Of a stretch of 64,000 nucleotides of DNA, positions 10,367 to 21,605 are shown piece after piece (position 1 is the stretch's first letter; every line of letters starts with the position of its first letter). The translations under genes were made by a program, and so were the position numbers. Origin of the DNA: Apricaphanius iberus (Eukaryota; Chordata; Actinopteri; Cyprinodontiformes; Aphaniidae); contig JAPXFQ010000178.1 in the NCBI GenBank assembly GCA_028564705.1, forward strand, positions 242,228-306,227, given 5' to 3'. The notes under the pieces are model-generated. The model had not been told where the DNA came from and searched no databases. It worked only from the letters and a program-made list of their open reading frames with translations.

Positions 10367-11200
10367 TTGGATTCGCTGGAGTGCTACCTAGACGAGTGCT
10401 TTGATAACATCGTTATGGGTAAGTCACGGAAACCTGCTTCAGATACAACAACGAGCACACCGTCGCAGAAGCGCACTCGTTCCGAGGCTAGCACATCCAC
10501 CGACTCGCCAGATAGAAGCTACGGCGACATCCTGGACTCAATAGACAAGAAGCTAACCAGCCTGGACGCCCGTCTCGCGCTGGTTGAGGTTCTTCATAAA
10601 GAATTTCAGGCTCTGAGGGAATCGCTGGAGTTCAGCCAACAACAAGTAGCTTCGCTAGTTACAGAAAACCAAACACTAAAAGAAGATGTTAAGAAACTCA
10701 CCGAGGGGATGAAGCAGCTGTCTGGAGAAAACAAAAGTTTCAAGGAGTCTATTCTAGACATCCAGGCCCGATCAATGAGGGACAATCTTGTTTTTTCTGG
10801 GATACCAGAGCAGGCTGAGGAAGATGCTGAAGTAGCCGTGCGAAAGTTCATTCAACACCAGCTGAAACTGCCAGGCGACCCGGTTAAAAATATAACCTTC
10901 CATCGGGTTCACCGGCTCGGATGTAAGAAACCCAACAACAAATGCCCGCGATCAATTGTTGCAAAATTTGAACATTTTAAACAAAAAGAACACGTCAAAG
11001 GACGCGGGAGAGAGCTACGGGGGACGAATTACAGCGTTAATGATCAATTTCCGAAAGAAATCCTGGACAGAAGACGCGTGTTATTTCCAATTAGAAAAAA
11101 ACATATTAGTGAGGGCAGTAGGGCTACGGTTAGTGTGGATAAACTGTATGTTAACGGTCAGCTGTTTAGGGACCCTCAGGTTACTCCTTGGCTTTATTAG
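10367..11200 (+). CDS. L1-like ORF1 protein, intact frame
   Basis: 277 codons from ATG to TAG with no interruption. ORF1p of L1-type LINEs is an RNA-binding chaperone that coats the element RNA in the cytoplasm. Residues about 15-45 are Ser/Thr/Lys-rich (TTTSTPSQKRTRSE). About 50-135 are heptad-like (LTSLDARLALVEVL, LVTENQTLKEDVKKLTEG), giving a coiled coil. RSMRDNLVFSGIPE then opens the RRM-like domain, and a basic C-terminal domain follows (SIVAKFEHFKQKEHV to NGQLFRDPQ). A second in-frame ATG (MGKSRKP) at residue 17 could be the real start. Length and layout fit fish L1 ORF1. The frame is open although ORF2 downstream is dead, so the copy may be fairly young. Confidence 0.85.
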   Translation: MDSLECYLDECFDNIVMGKSRKPASDTTTSTPSQKRTRSEASTSTDSPDRSYGDILDSIDKKLTSLDARLALVEVLHKEFQALRESLEFSQQQVASLVTENQTLKEDVKKLTEGMKQLSGENKSFKESILDIQARSMRDNLVFSGIPEQAEEDAEVAVRKFIQHQLKLPGDPVKNITFHRVHRLGCKKPNNKCPRSIVAKFEHFKQKEHVKGRGRELRGTNYSVNDQFPKEILDRRRVLFPIRKKHISEGSRATVSVDKLYVNGQLFRDPQVTPWLY

Positions 11201-11585
11201 TCATATTTAACAGAACCAAGACAGAATTAGTTTTATCAGACAACTATAGTTTAAAAGAAGCACAGCTCAGCAGGCTGTTTTTGTTTGTAAATGTGGGTAG
11301 GGGCAGGGCTGTGCACTAGATTGCTTTGTTTTCTTTTTTTTTCTTTTTCTCTTTTTTCTTTCTCACATTTGTACCACCAAATCTCTTTATCACCTTTTTT
11401 CCTTTTTCTCTCACACACACAGACTTTTATCATGGCATATTCATGTTTTTCCATCATACTTTCATTCTGTACACACCTGTATGGTGCATTATTTCCCTCG
11501 CTTTATCTCTGTTTCTGGTTTTTTCAATCTGGCAACTCCATGGACAAACCAAAATTACACCTATATTCATCCTTGGCGATAGTAA
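11201..11585 (+). other. Inter-ORF spacer of the L1-like LINE
   Basis: Contains a strong T/C-rich tract (about 11320-11420) ending in a short CA run. Open frames across it are a by-product of this composition. Confidence 0.6.
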
Positions 11586-14500
11586 ATGTCTAAGGTTTAT
11601 CTTAGCTCTATGAATCCTGTAAAATTTCTAACATGGAATATTCGTGGCTCTAGCTCCAGAGATAAAACGATTAAGATTTTCAACCATCTTACAAGATTGA
11701 AGGCAGATGTCGTCTTACTACAGGAGACTCATAAATCAAGTTCAACAGCTAATGATTTAAAAACACCAGAGTATCCTAATATATTTTCTTCATGCTATAA
11801 CTCTAGACAACGAGGAGTAGCAATATTAATAAATAGAAATACTAATTTTAAAGTAATAGACACAGCAACAGATCCAGAAGGTAGATTTATAATATTAAAA
11901 CTATTTATAAATAACCAAAAGTTATGTATAGTTAGTATATATGGTCCAAATGTTGACGACCCCTCATTCTTTCATACTTTCTTCTCGGTTCTGGCTAATC
12001 ACATTGATTGCTCACTTGTTCTTGGGGGAGATTTCAACTTTGGACTAAATGAAGAAATAGACAGGCTCAGTACAGCAGGGACTCAGCGCAGATGGCAATC
12101 CATAGATATAGTTAAACAGTACATGAGCGATTATGGACTCTGCGATGCATGGCGATCGCTTCATCCCAACGACAGAAAATACAGTTTTTACTCAAACGTA
12201 CATCATTCTTATTCTAGATTGGACTATTTGTTAGTCAGCAGCTCACTGTTGAATGACATTTCAGACACTGAGATACATCCTATAGTGATCAGCGATCACG
12301 CTCCTGTTTCCTTAAATTTAGCAAATAAAATTGCAACCCTTCAATATAAAAATTGGAGATTTAATACATCATTACTTAAGGATAAAGAATTTATTAAATA
12401 TATTGAAAAAGAATGGGCTTCATACATGGAATTTAATGATCTCCCTGGTATGTCTCCATCTACTCTATGGGAAGCAGGGAAAGCTGTGATTAGAGGTAAA
12501 ATAATTTCATTCTCATCAAATAAAAAGAGAACAGAAAATAAACATGTTCAGGAATTAGAAGAAACTATTAAATCATTAGAACCTTCCCTGGATAAAGAGA
12601 GCTTAAGTAAAATAAGGAAAGCAAAATTAGAGTTAAATGAAATTATTAATAAAAGGACATAGTTCTTAATCCAAAGACTTAGAATAGAAAACTTTGAACA
12701 TAGTAATAAATCAGGTAGCTTCTTAGCTAATCAGTTAAAAATAAATAAAGAAAAAACAACTATATCTGCAATCAAAGACAAAACTGGGAATATAATATAT
12801 GACCCTGAAAAATAAACAACACTTTCAAAGAATTTTATGAGACTTTATACACACCAGAGATAAACCCTTCAAATAATGATATTGTACAATTTCTGGATAA
12901 AATAACTCTTCCTAAACTTTCAGACAGTCAAGCAAAGGCCCTGGATTCACCGCTAACAGTGTCGGAACTCCAGGAGGCCCTCCAATCCATGCCTAATAAT
13001 AAAGCTCCAGGTACAGATGGATTTCCAGTAGAGTTCTATAAAGAATTCTGGAATATTCTGGCACCAACATTTTACAAAATGTTGCAGGAAACAAAGGAAA
13101 ATGGTCGAATACCACCAAACATGAATTCTGCCTACATCAATCTTCTATTAAAACCAGGAAAAGACCCTATGTCTCCTACCAGTTATCGTCCCATTTCTCT
13201 TATCAATGTTGATCTTAAAATAATTTGCAAAGCTCTTGCAAGAAGGATTGAGAAAATAACACCTCTAATAATCCACCCTGATCAAACAGGTTTTATAAAA
13301 GGTAGGCTCTCTTCAACAAATTCACGTAGATTAATAGATTTAATAGATTATTCCCACTGTAAAAACGTCCAAACCAATATATTATCTTTAGATGCAGAAA
13401 AAGCATTTGATAGAGTTAACTGGAAATTTTTATTTGCAGCCTTAAATAAATTCTGATTCAGTAATTCTTTTGTAAACTGGTTAAAAATATTATACAGCTC
13501 ACCAACAGCATGTATTAGGACCAATAATCAAACATCATCAAGGTTCTTTCTTCAGAGAGGTACCAGGCAGGGATGTCCACTTTCTCCCTCCCTCTTTGCT
13601 ATTTTTATTGAACCATTAGCAGCAACAATCAGGCAAAAATAATAATGTTAAAAGTATACAATGCAACAAAATAGAACATAAAATCAGTTTATACGCAGAT
13701 GTACTACTTTTTCTACAGCATTCACAAACTTCCTTCTCTCAGGTAATTGAGTTAATAAAATCTTACTCAAGAGTTTCAGACTATTCCATAAATTGGTTAA
13801 AATCTACAGTCCTTCCAATCAACTGTTCTTACCAGAGTCCTGTTGCTTTACAGCTCCGGTCGGGAAATATTACATATCTAGGTATCCATATCTCACCAAG
13901 ACTGGCAGACTTATCTAAGCTAAACTACGTCCCACTTTTAAAAAAAAGTGGAAGATGATCTGGCAAGATGGAAATCCCTTCCAATATCACTTATTGGAAG
14001 GGTAGCTACAATAAAAATGATGGTTTTGCCTAGAATCAATTATTTATTCTCAATGATCCCAAGCAAACCAACACCTGATTGGTTTAGATCTCTGGACTCT
14101 TCTGTTTCTAAATTTCTTTGGAAAGATAAACCCCCACGTATCAGCTTAAAAACACTACAGAAGTCCAAAGATAAAGGAGGTCTAGACATACCAAACTTTC
14201 GTCATTATTTCTTAGCCAACAGACTCCAATACACATCAAGATGGGTAAAACACAGTTATATCGATGAGTGCTGGGTAGATGTAGAACAGACACTATGCAA
14301 TAAGATAAAACTTTCAGATCTACCTTTTGTTAGCTCAAATATAAAACAAAATGAATGTTTTAAAAGTATTAATATCAGCTCCTCTCTGACAGCTTGGTGG
14401 GAATTTCTTAAAGTGACAAAGACCTCACTAGTCCTATGCAGGCGTACACCCATCTGGAATAACCCGGATATCTTACAAAAAAAATGCATGATCAACTTTC

Positions 14501-15335
14501 CAAGCTGGAGTTGTAAAGGAATTGAATACCTGGAGCATATATTTGATGGAACAGACTTTATCCAATTTAATACATTGGTTACACAATTCGGAATTAACAA
14601 GAATAAATTCTTAGAATACCAACAAATTAAATCAATTATAAAAAATAAATTAAGGCTCAATACAGTTGATTTACAAATTCCAGGAAAAGTTTTAGACGTC
14701 CTTAATCTTAACCCTACCAAACTACTATCTAAAATATACAAAACATTAAATAGAATAGATGAATCAATAGCCCTTCCTATTTCAAAATGGGAGATGGACC
14801 TCTCCATCTCAATTGACCAAAACCTTTGGTCTCAAATTTCATTAAGAACCTTTAAATTTCTTAAAACTCCTAATCTACGATTAATACAATATAAAATCCT
14901 TCATAGAGTGCATTATACAGGGCAACGGATGTTCAAGATGGGTTATAAGCCGTCTGATACCTGTAGACAATGTACAAGCAATCTACCAGACAATTATATT
15001 CATGCTCTTTGGTTCTGCCCACCTGTTAAGAAATATTGGTACCAGATATGTGAAGATCTATCAAAGTGTCTGAAATGTAATATCACACCTGCTCCCACAG
15101 TTTGCTTGCTGGGAAATGTAGATGAAGTTACCATGGATACAAAGTCTATGCAATTATTTCACAACGCCTTATGCATCGCTAAGACAAAAATATCCTCTTG
15201 AACTGGAAAAATAAAAATACTCTGAATATTAATCAATATAGAGATCTCCTTCTGGATTACATTGGTCTAGAAACGGCATCTGCCTCCACATCTGATCAAT
15301 CTTTCTGGTCACCCTTGATCAGTTCCATCACCTAG
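11586..15335 (+). pseudogene. L1-like ORF2 (endonuclease-RT), broken
   Basis: Starts MSKVYLSSMNPVKFLTWNIRG. The endonuclease (to about residue 240) keeps LLQETH, GGDFNF, SRLDYLL and ISDHAPV, so its catalytic set looks complete. RT follows with NNKAPGTDGFP, SYRPISLIN and SLDAEKAFDRVNW. Breaks seen: in-frame TAG at about 12659; a frameshift near 12813; TGA at about 13453 after NKF; a frameshift at an A-run near 13636; loss of one Asp codon in the RT active site (YAD then VLLFL, 13692-13706); a frameshift at an A-run near 13940; another near 15190 before the C-terminus, whose TAG is at 15333-15335. A Cys-rich C-terminal motif (CRQCTSNLPDNYIHALWFC) is present. It cannot make active enzyme. Confidence 0.9.
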
Positions 15336-16655
15336 TGGGGTGGGGCCCCTGATTCCGTTCTGTGGGACACGGTTGCCGATGTGGAGCTTAAGGGTTGGTG
15401 GTGACTGCAGGGAGGTCCTTGGGGGTGGGTCCGCTTGCGGTTGGGGCAGTAGGTGCCGTGACTCTCGCCTGGGGTGGGACTTTGGGGGCTTTGTGTGGTG
15501 ACTCCTAGTGGCTGCATGCGGCGCCTTAGAGGGGTCGTGCTGGCGGACACGGGTTAGTGGCCTGGTGCTGTGCTGCTCTGGGAGGGTCTGGGCTGGGCCT
15601 GGGGCTCGGGGTTCTGGGGCGGCGTGCCCCCCGGCTGGGGCCTGGCCGGGGGGGGGCCGCTGCCGACATGTAACCATGTCAGTGTGTGCGTCAGTAGATG
15701 CCGGTGTACGGGGGAGAGGAGACTCTGTTGACATTCTTCTCAGGAACATTTGATTAGGACCAGGTTGAAGGTCTTCATGGGAGCCAAAATATAAATTATT
15801 TGGATTGCAGGGAGAGATCAAATATTCCTCTCTGTCCCTTCAGTCTGTCAGTGGTTTCTTTTGTAGTCTAATTCAGCCAAATTGTAGTTCAAATTAGAGT
15901 TCAAATCCAAATTAATTCCCAGATTAATAGTTCCAAATCCAATTAATTTCCAGTTGCCCCAATCCGCACCGACAGTTTCTCCAAGTCCGATGACAAATTG
16001 CGGATGAGTCCCAGAGCACCGGCCAGATCGGTAGGACGGATTGACGGTCTTTACACCAGCTATCAATCACTTGCATGGGGAAACCTTCTTCAGACCTGCA
16101 TGCTCGCACACACATAGGTGTGGGGACATAGGTGAGGACGGACATATCTTAAGCTGAGGTTATCATCATTAGTTAGTTGTTCACAGGAGCTTACCAGAAA
16201 CATTTGTATTATGTTCATTAATCAATGCTTGTGTGTAGTGAATGTATAATTCTTTGTTTATTCTACTAGATCCGAACTATTGGTTTGGTTCTGTACAGTT
16301 TGTTGTTTTTGTTTTGTATTACTGTTTCTCTGCCGTCCGGCAGAGGTGGAGGACTGGGATGTTTTCTTGTGTTCTTTGTTTGCCTCCCTGTCTTGTGTCG
16401 TCGGTTCGCCCCTCTGTTGGTCCGGTTTCTTTTCTTCACCTTCTTCCTTTCTCCCTTCTTGTCTCAGTTTAATGTCCATGACGTCAGGAAATTGAACCCA
16501 CAGTAATCACTAATAAAGATTTTTCATACATATACATCAAGTGGCGTACTACAGCGAAGCTGTAATACTCTGCTTGGGAAAGTAAAACTGTTGGGCTTGT
16601 ACTTGGTACTCAGACACCAATTCTGAGTAGCATACTGCTAGACAGGACACGTCGA
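15336..16655 (+). other. L1-like 3' UTR
   Basis: The first 400 bases are very G/T-rich (15340-15680), with G runs such as the nine Gs near 15649. 15720-16030 has no counterpart I could see in the other copies and may be a small insertion or a divergent segment. 16030-16655 matches the three other 3' ends in the window, ending GACAGGACACGT. Apparent coding frames in the G-rich part (both strands) are composition artefacts. Confidence 0.75.
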
Positions 16656-16700
16656 AGAAAAAAATTAAATTAAAATTAAATTAAAATAAATAAATAAATG
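16656..16700 (+). repeat. A-rich tail of the L1-like LINE
   Basis: AAATTAAATT-type units follow the common 3' end GACAGGACACGT. Other copies carry poly-A or poly-T at the same place. Confidence 0.8.
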
Positions 16701-17146
16701 GACAATGCAGAAAGGCTAAGTTCACGGCGGCGTTGTTGTTAAACTAGGCTGTCGGAGCCGTCATAGACGGGAAGCAGAGCGTCATTTTGGTAATTCAGTC
16801 CTCCCTTCAAGCGTTCAATTAGTGAAAACAAACGGATTTGTAAGAGTGTTTTTTCGTTTTTTTATAAGGGAGAATTATTTGCTGTTTATTTGTGTAGCCA
16901 TCACTGCACTGTGAACGTGTCATGAACTGAAATGAAGAGATTTACAACCACAGAAAGCCCGTTGATGCCATACTATGCCAGCTTGTATTGCCTGTTTTTT
17001 TATTTTTAGCTGTGCAAATAAGTTTTTATTGCTACTTTATATGTTGTATAATTATGATCATAATTTAGTGATAATAGTAGTAGTAAAGTAATATTATATT
17101 ATATTTGAGCAAATGTCTGAGAAAATAATATAGCCTGCTTATTATT
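16701..17146. other. Unassigned DNA upstream of the 17.3-kb candidate gene
   Basis: No TE match or coding motif recognised. It could hold the promoter or 5' leader of the candidate at 17316-17945, but no element stands out. Confidence 0.3.
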
Positions 17147-17230
17147 CAATTCAATTCAATTCAAAGATACTTTATTGATCCGGTCACTGAAGTGCTTGCA
17201 GCCGCCAGAGCAGCGCTCCCAGTCACATAA
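17147..17230 (-). repeat. LINE 3' tail (ATTCA repeat plus ATACTTTATTGATCC)
   Basis: Read on the minus strand, GGATCAATAAAGTATCTTTG leads into TTGAA repeats, the usual end of fish Rex1/L2-type LINEs. Only the last 60-80 bases are present. Confidence 0.6.
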
Positions 17231-17255
17231 TAGTAGTAGTTATAATAATAATAAT
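17227..17255. repeat. TAA/TAG trinucleotide microsatellite
   Basis: TAATAGTAGTAGTTATAATAATAATAATAA-type repeat next to the LINE tail. Confidence 0.85.
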
Positions 17256-17315
17256 AAAAAGTATTAGTAATCTTCTCCTGTTCATGATTTCTTCCTGTCC
17301 AGAGGTGTTTTAAAG

Positions 17316-17945
17316 ATGCCACCAAAAAAAAAAGAAAATCCAATCAGCAGACCTATGGAAGGCTTCTTAAATAAGAAAAGTGGTCAGTTTAAGTGCTTCA
17401 GAGTAGTATTAAGATTCTGTATTCATCCTAAAAGGGACATTCATTGTTCAAATCAAAACATTTTCAGATTTTTTTTATTTTAATGGTGGCATTTTAATGT
17501 ACAGCTACAAGTGTTATATTGTTGCTGCTGCAATATTTTGAGTTAGGCATGGATTCTGATCCTGAATGGGAAGATAGTGACACAGTGAAGTTGATTAAAG
17601 AGCAAAATGGATATATTAAAAGCATTAAGTTTATCATTTATGTCGGAAACGTCTTTTACTTAAGAGTATTTTATTTTATTTGTATACATATTCTGTTGTT
17701 TACGAAAGTTAATAAATAAAACGAATATCGTGCTGTTACTTACATTTATATCATATGGTCATGGTGGTTATATGTGTGGTTATATAAGTTTGTTGCAGGA
17801 CGTGGAGAACTTTCCGTCACTGCAATGCTATCTTAGTCAGGGTCGTCAAGCAGGGCGGGTCAGGAGCACCTACTATAAGGAGAGACTAAGAGAAAGCAGG
17901 TTAGCGCTTGAACTGACAGCACATCATGCAGTTGGGGAGAAGTAG
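17316..17945 (+). CDS. Unrecognised three-exon candidate gene, low confidence
   Basis: Three short coding-like blocks share one strand. Block 1 (17316-about 17382) starts MPPKKKENPISRPMEGFLNK, with a basic PPKKK start. Block 2 (about 17549-17625) follows an AG acceptor and reads MDSDPEWEDSDTVKLIKEQN, acidic. Block 3 (17801-17945) follows a good acceptor (GTTTGTTGCAG), reads DVENFPSLQCYLSQGRQAGR and ends HHAVGEK then TAG. Donor sites after blocks 1 and 2 are not convincing. No family was recognised. It lies between an L1 tail and an L2 3' end, so it may be an exon set of a DNA transposon rather than a host gene. Confidence 0.25.
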
Positions 17946-18177
17946 GAGAGAAAGTAGGAACAGACCCTAATAATGTCCTCCAACGGCCTAGCCTAAAGCA
18001 GCATAGCTACTAACATTAACCTGTCTCCTAGCTACTAGGAGACCTAGCTACTAACACTCTCTACTTGGCTTACATTAATATATCTCTACGTAGGTACTCT
18101 ACCTCTTCATATCCCTTCCTAGCTTTTGACACTCTACCTGGCTACTAACATTAACCTATCTCTTCCTAGCTACCTGT

Positions 18178-21017
18178 CTAACCTGTCTCTAACTGCCTAT
18201 TAACATATCTCTTACTGTAAGCTTTGTCAAAGAGGAAAGTTTTAAGCCTAGTTTTAAAGATATACAAATTGTCTGCTTCACGAACCAACCCTGGGAGCTG
18301 GTTCCATAGGAGGGGAGCCTGATAGCTGAAAGATCTGCCACCCATTCTACTTTTAGAAATCCTAGGAACTACCAGTAAACCTGCAGTCTGAGAGCGAAGG
18401 GCCCTGTTAGGAACATATGGAACAATCAGGTCTCTTATGTATGATGGAGCTAGATTATTAAGAGCTTTATATGTCAGAAGGAGGATCTTGAATTCTACTC
18501 GATATTTTACTGTGAGCCAGTGAAGAGAAGCTAAAAATGGGGAAATGTGATCTCTTCTTCTTTTAATATTCATGAGAATCCTAGCAGCAGCATTTTGGAC
18601 TAACTGAAGACTTTTAATTGTTTTCTGTGGACTACCTGATAATAAAGAGTTAAAGTAATCCAGTCTTGAAGTAATAAAGGCATGGACTAGTTCTTCAGCA
18701 TCATTCCTGGACAGGATGGTTCTAATTTTTGCAATATTCCTAAGGTGAAAAAAGGAAATCATAGAGACTTCTTTAATGTGAGATCTAAATGACATATCTT
18801 GGTCAAAAATAACACAGAGGTTCTTTGCTTTATTACTGGAGGCTAATTTAATGCCGTCTAGGTGAAGGGGTTGACTAAGTAGTTTCTTTTTCAGAGCTTC
18901 TGGTCCAAAGACGACAACTTCTGTTTTATCAGAATTCAGAAGCAAGAAGTTTAGAGTCATCCAAGTTTTTATGTCTTCCAGACATGCCTGTAGTCTACCT
19001 AACTGATTGGATTCATCAGGATTTATGGATAGATATAGCTGTGTATCATCTGCGTAACTATGGAAATTTATCCCATGCTGCCTAATTATTTTACCAATAG
19101 GAAGCATATATATAGTAAAAAGAATCGGCCCAAGCACTGAACCCTGTGGTACTCCGCAAGTAACTATTGAGGTTGAGGAAGATTTATCATTTACCTGAAC
19201 AAACTGAAATCTGTTAGACAAATAAGATTTAAACCAACCTAGTGCTGTTCCTATTATACCGACACTTTGAAGCCTTTCTATGAGAATATTGTGATCAACA
19301 GTGTCAAAGGCAGCACTGAGATCTAACAGGACCAGAATGGTCACCAGTCCATTGTCTGAGGCTATGAGAATATCATTAGTAACCTTCACCAGAGCTGTTT
19401 CAGTGCTATGATGAGCTCTAAAGCCTGACTGAAACTTCTCAAACAGCTCATTATTGTTTAAATGCTCACATATCTGGTGTGCAACTATTTTCTCAAGAAT
19501 TTTAGATAAGAAGGGAAGATTAGATATCGGTCTATAGTTAATTAAGTCGTTTTGATCAAGAGATGGTTTCTTAAGTAGAGGTTTAATTACAGCTATCTTA
19601 AACTCCTGTGGTACATATCCATTGACCAAGGATAGATTCATTATATCTAAAATTGGAGCAGCGATCAGAGGGAAAACTTCTTTTAAGAGTTTAGTTGGGA
19701 TTGGGTCTAAAACGCAAGTTGAAGGTTTAGATGAAGCTAATAATTTTAGTACATCAGAAGGTTCGCCTGCATTAAAGCAGTTTAAGCATATATTAGGTTC
19801 AACCATTTTTGATGTTGCCTCATTAACTAGGGAGGAAGCAAGCCTATTGGGTAGGTTCCCAATTATCTTATTTTTTATAGAGTCTATTTTATTTATAAAG
19901 AATTGCATTAAGTCATCACTACTAAGAGCTTGAGGAATGGTTGGCTCGATAGAGCTATGATCCTGTGTGAGTTTGGCAACTGTATTAAAAAGCAACCTAG
20001 GATTATTTTTATTCTCGATGAATGAACCTGTGAATGAATAATATGCTGTTCTAGCTGTTCGAAGGCTCTTTTTATATAGCAATAGACTATTTTTCCACAC
20101 TAAATAGGAATCCTATAAATGCGTGGAGCCCCATTTTCTCTCTAGTTTTCTAACGTTCTTCTTCAGGGTACATAGCTCTGAATTAAACCAGGGAGCTAAT
20201 CTTCTAATGCTGGCCACCTTCTTTTTCAGTGGGGCAACTTTGTCTATTGCCAGACACAGGGAGGAATTAACGCTATGAACTAGAACGTCAAGTTGTGAGG
20301 GGTTACGAGTTAAATCACTGTTTTTCTATTGTACTTTTATGTACTTAGGAAATTAAAGTTGGAAGAGCTTCTTTCAAACTTGCTACAGCATTGTCTGATA
20401 GCGTTCTGGAATAATGAAGTTTTCTTTCAGGTTTGATATGATCTGTTAGAGTAAGTTTAAAAGTGATGAGGAAACGATCAGACAGGATAGGGTTATGTGG
20501 AAAGACTGTTATTTCTTCACAGTCAATGCCATAAGTCAGCACAAGATCTAAGGTGTGGTGACCGCGATGGGTTGGTCCCTGCACATTTTGAGTAAAGCCT
20601 ATTGAGTCTAAGATAATGTTAAAAGCTGTATTTAGACTATCACTTTCACTATCAACATGCATATTGAAGTCTCCAACTATAATGACTTTATCAGTGTTTA
20701 AAACTAAGTCAGATAGAAAATCTGATATCGGATCTAAAAATTGAGAATAAGGGCCTGGTGGAGGATACAAGACCACGAATAAAAGGCTTTACTGCTTTGT
20801 TATGTGTATGAGGAAGGCTAAAGATTAAATGCTCAAAGGAACTGTAAGTATTATTTTTTGGGGGATTAATTAGTAAATCTGAATGAAAGATGGTGGCTAC
20901 TCCACCTCCTCGACCAGTACTTCGAGGGACACTAAAGTTTAAGTAGCTAGGGGGAGTTGACTCATTTATTGTGACATGATCCTCTTCCTGCAACCATATC
21001 TCTGCAAGACAAAACAA
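18178..21017 (-). pseudogene. L2 ORF2: endonuclease plus reverse transcriptase
   Basis: The RT half (20100-18178) is open for 640 codons with YRPISNLPFLSKILEK, LDLSAAFDTVDH, GVPQGSVLGP and the active site YADDTQ, all intact, then the C-terminal HWLTVKYRVEFKILL. Just upstream, one in-frame TAG (20114-20116) interrupts STHL..DSYLVWKNS. The endonuclease lies in two overlapping frames (20776-20345 and 21017-20709), so at least one frameshift is present. Its conserved SDH box reads LSDRF, so the catalytic His is changed to Arg. The RT is well preserved but the whole protein is not. Confidence 0.9.
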
Positions 21018-21129
21018 ATCAATATTATTTTCACAAATTAAGTCATTTACTAAGAGTGTTTTTGAGGAGAGAGATCTTATGTTTAGTAAACCACATTTAA
21101 TTTATTTATTTTTCTGTTCAGTCGGAGTT

Positions 21130-21535
21130 GTAATTATCTTTATGAGATTTTTATACTTTGCTCTAGTAGCATTAACTTTTAATTCATTAGTTTTGGGCAG
21201 TGGACGGGAAACTGTCTCTATAGGGTAGTGGGTGGGTGGCAGTCCCTGATCCCTGAGCTGGACCTTGGGTTGTCATGGCTTTGGGGAACTAGAGATAACC
21301 CTATCAATGTTCCTGGAAAGAAGCGAAGCTCCGTCCGCGGTGGGATGGATGCTGTCTCTACGTAACAGTCCAGGGTTTCCCCAGAAGGCCCCTCAGTTAT
21401 CAATGTAGCCCACATCGTTTTCTGGACACCACCTTGACAACCAAAGGTGAAACGACAGCACACGGCTGTACATGTCATCGCTAGTACGATCAGGCAAGGG
21501 ACCAGAAAAAATTACAGAGTCAGACATCTTTTTTT
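21130..21535 (-). pseudogene. L2 ORF1 remnant, SGNH/esterase-like
   Basis: The minus frame from MSDSVIFSGPLPDRTSDD runs through WLSRWCPENDVGYIDN, a stop, then DSIHPTADGASLLSRNID. D-x-IHPT-x-x-G is the Asp-His block at the end of SGNH hydrolases, and esterase-type ORF1 proteins are known in CR1/L2 LINEs. A second stop follows SSSPKP. Only the C-terminal part is present. The esterase function is inferred from this block alone. Confidence 0.6.
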
Positions 21536-21554
21536 TTATTCCTAAATTAAACAT

Positions 21555-21604
21555 TGTATTGTAAAGACTCTTCTTGTAAAGTGCCTTGAGATGACATCTG
21601 TTGT
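21555..21604 (+). repeat. L2-type LINE 3' tail, truncated
   Basis: TCTTGTAAAGTGCCTTGAGA and the following bases match, in reverse complement, the L2 tail at 32009-32090. It is opposite in orientation to the LINE at 17985-21545. Confidence 0.7.
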
Positions 21605-21605
21605 G

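Larger units (their letters stand above)
10130..16700 (+). mobile_element. L1/Tx1-like LINE, near full length
   Basis: A 5' leader (10130-10366) precedes ORF1 (intact), a pyrimidine-rich spacer, ORF2 with apurinic endonuclease and reverse transcriptase (broken), a long G-rich 3' UTR and an A-rich tail (16656-16700). Two-ORF order, ORF1 coiled coil plus RRM-like domain and ORF2 domains fit the L1 group in fish. The 3' end recurs at 47691-48718(-), 52813-53219(+) and 61950-64000(-). No clear TSD was established because the 5' start is uncertain. Confidence 0.88.
17985..21545 (-). mobile_element. L2-clade LINE, 5'-truncated
   Basis: Minus-strand order: remnant of an esterase-like ORF1 (21545-21130), endonuclease (21017-20345), RT (20100-18178) and a repetitive 3' UTR ending near 17985. 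Motifs in the RT place it in the fish L2/Maui group. The 5' end stops abruptly at about 21545, where an L2 tail and then a hAT fragment begin. Pieces of related L2 elements lie at 788-1035, 9640-9829, 32100-32640, 35830-38875 and 44880-45150. Confidence 0.9.

Noticed and set aside
11326..11613. Phe/Ser-rich plus-strand frames
   Set aside because: Produced by the pyrimidine-rich L1 inter-ORF spacer.
14256..14807. 183-codon minus-strand frame
   Set aside because: Lies antisense to the L1-like ORF2 C-terminal region and shows no motif; a shadow of the real frame.
15309..15821. 170-codon Pro/Arg-rich minus-strand frame
   Set aside because: Falls in the G-rich L1 3' UTR, where skewed composition removes stop codons.
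19622..19933. 103-codon plus-strand frame
   Set aside because: Antisense to the intact L2 reverse transcriptase.
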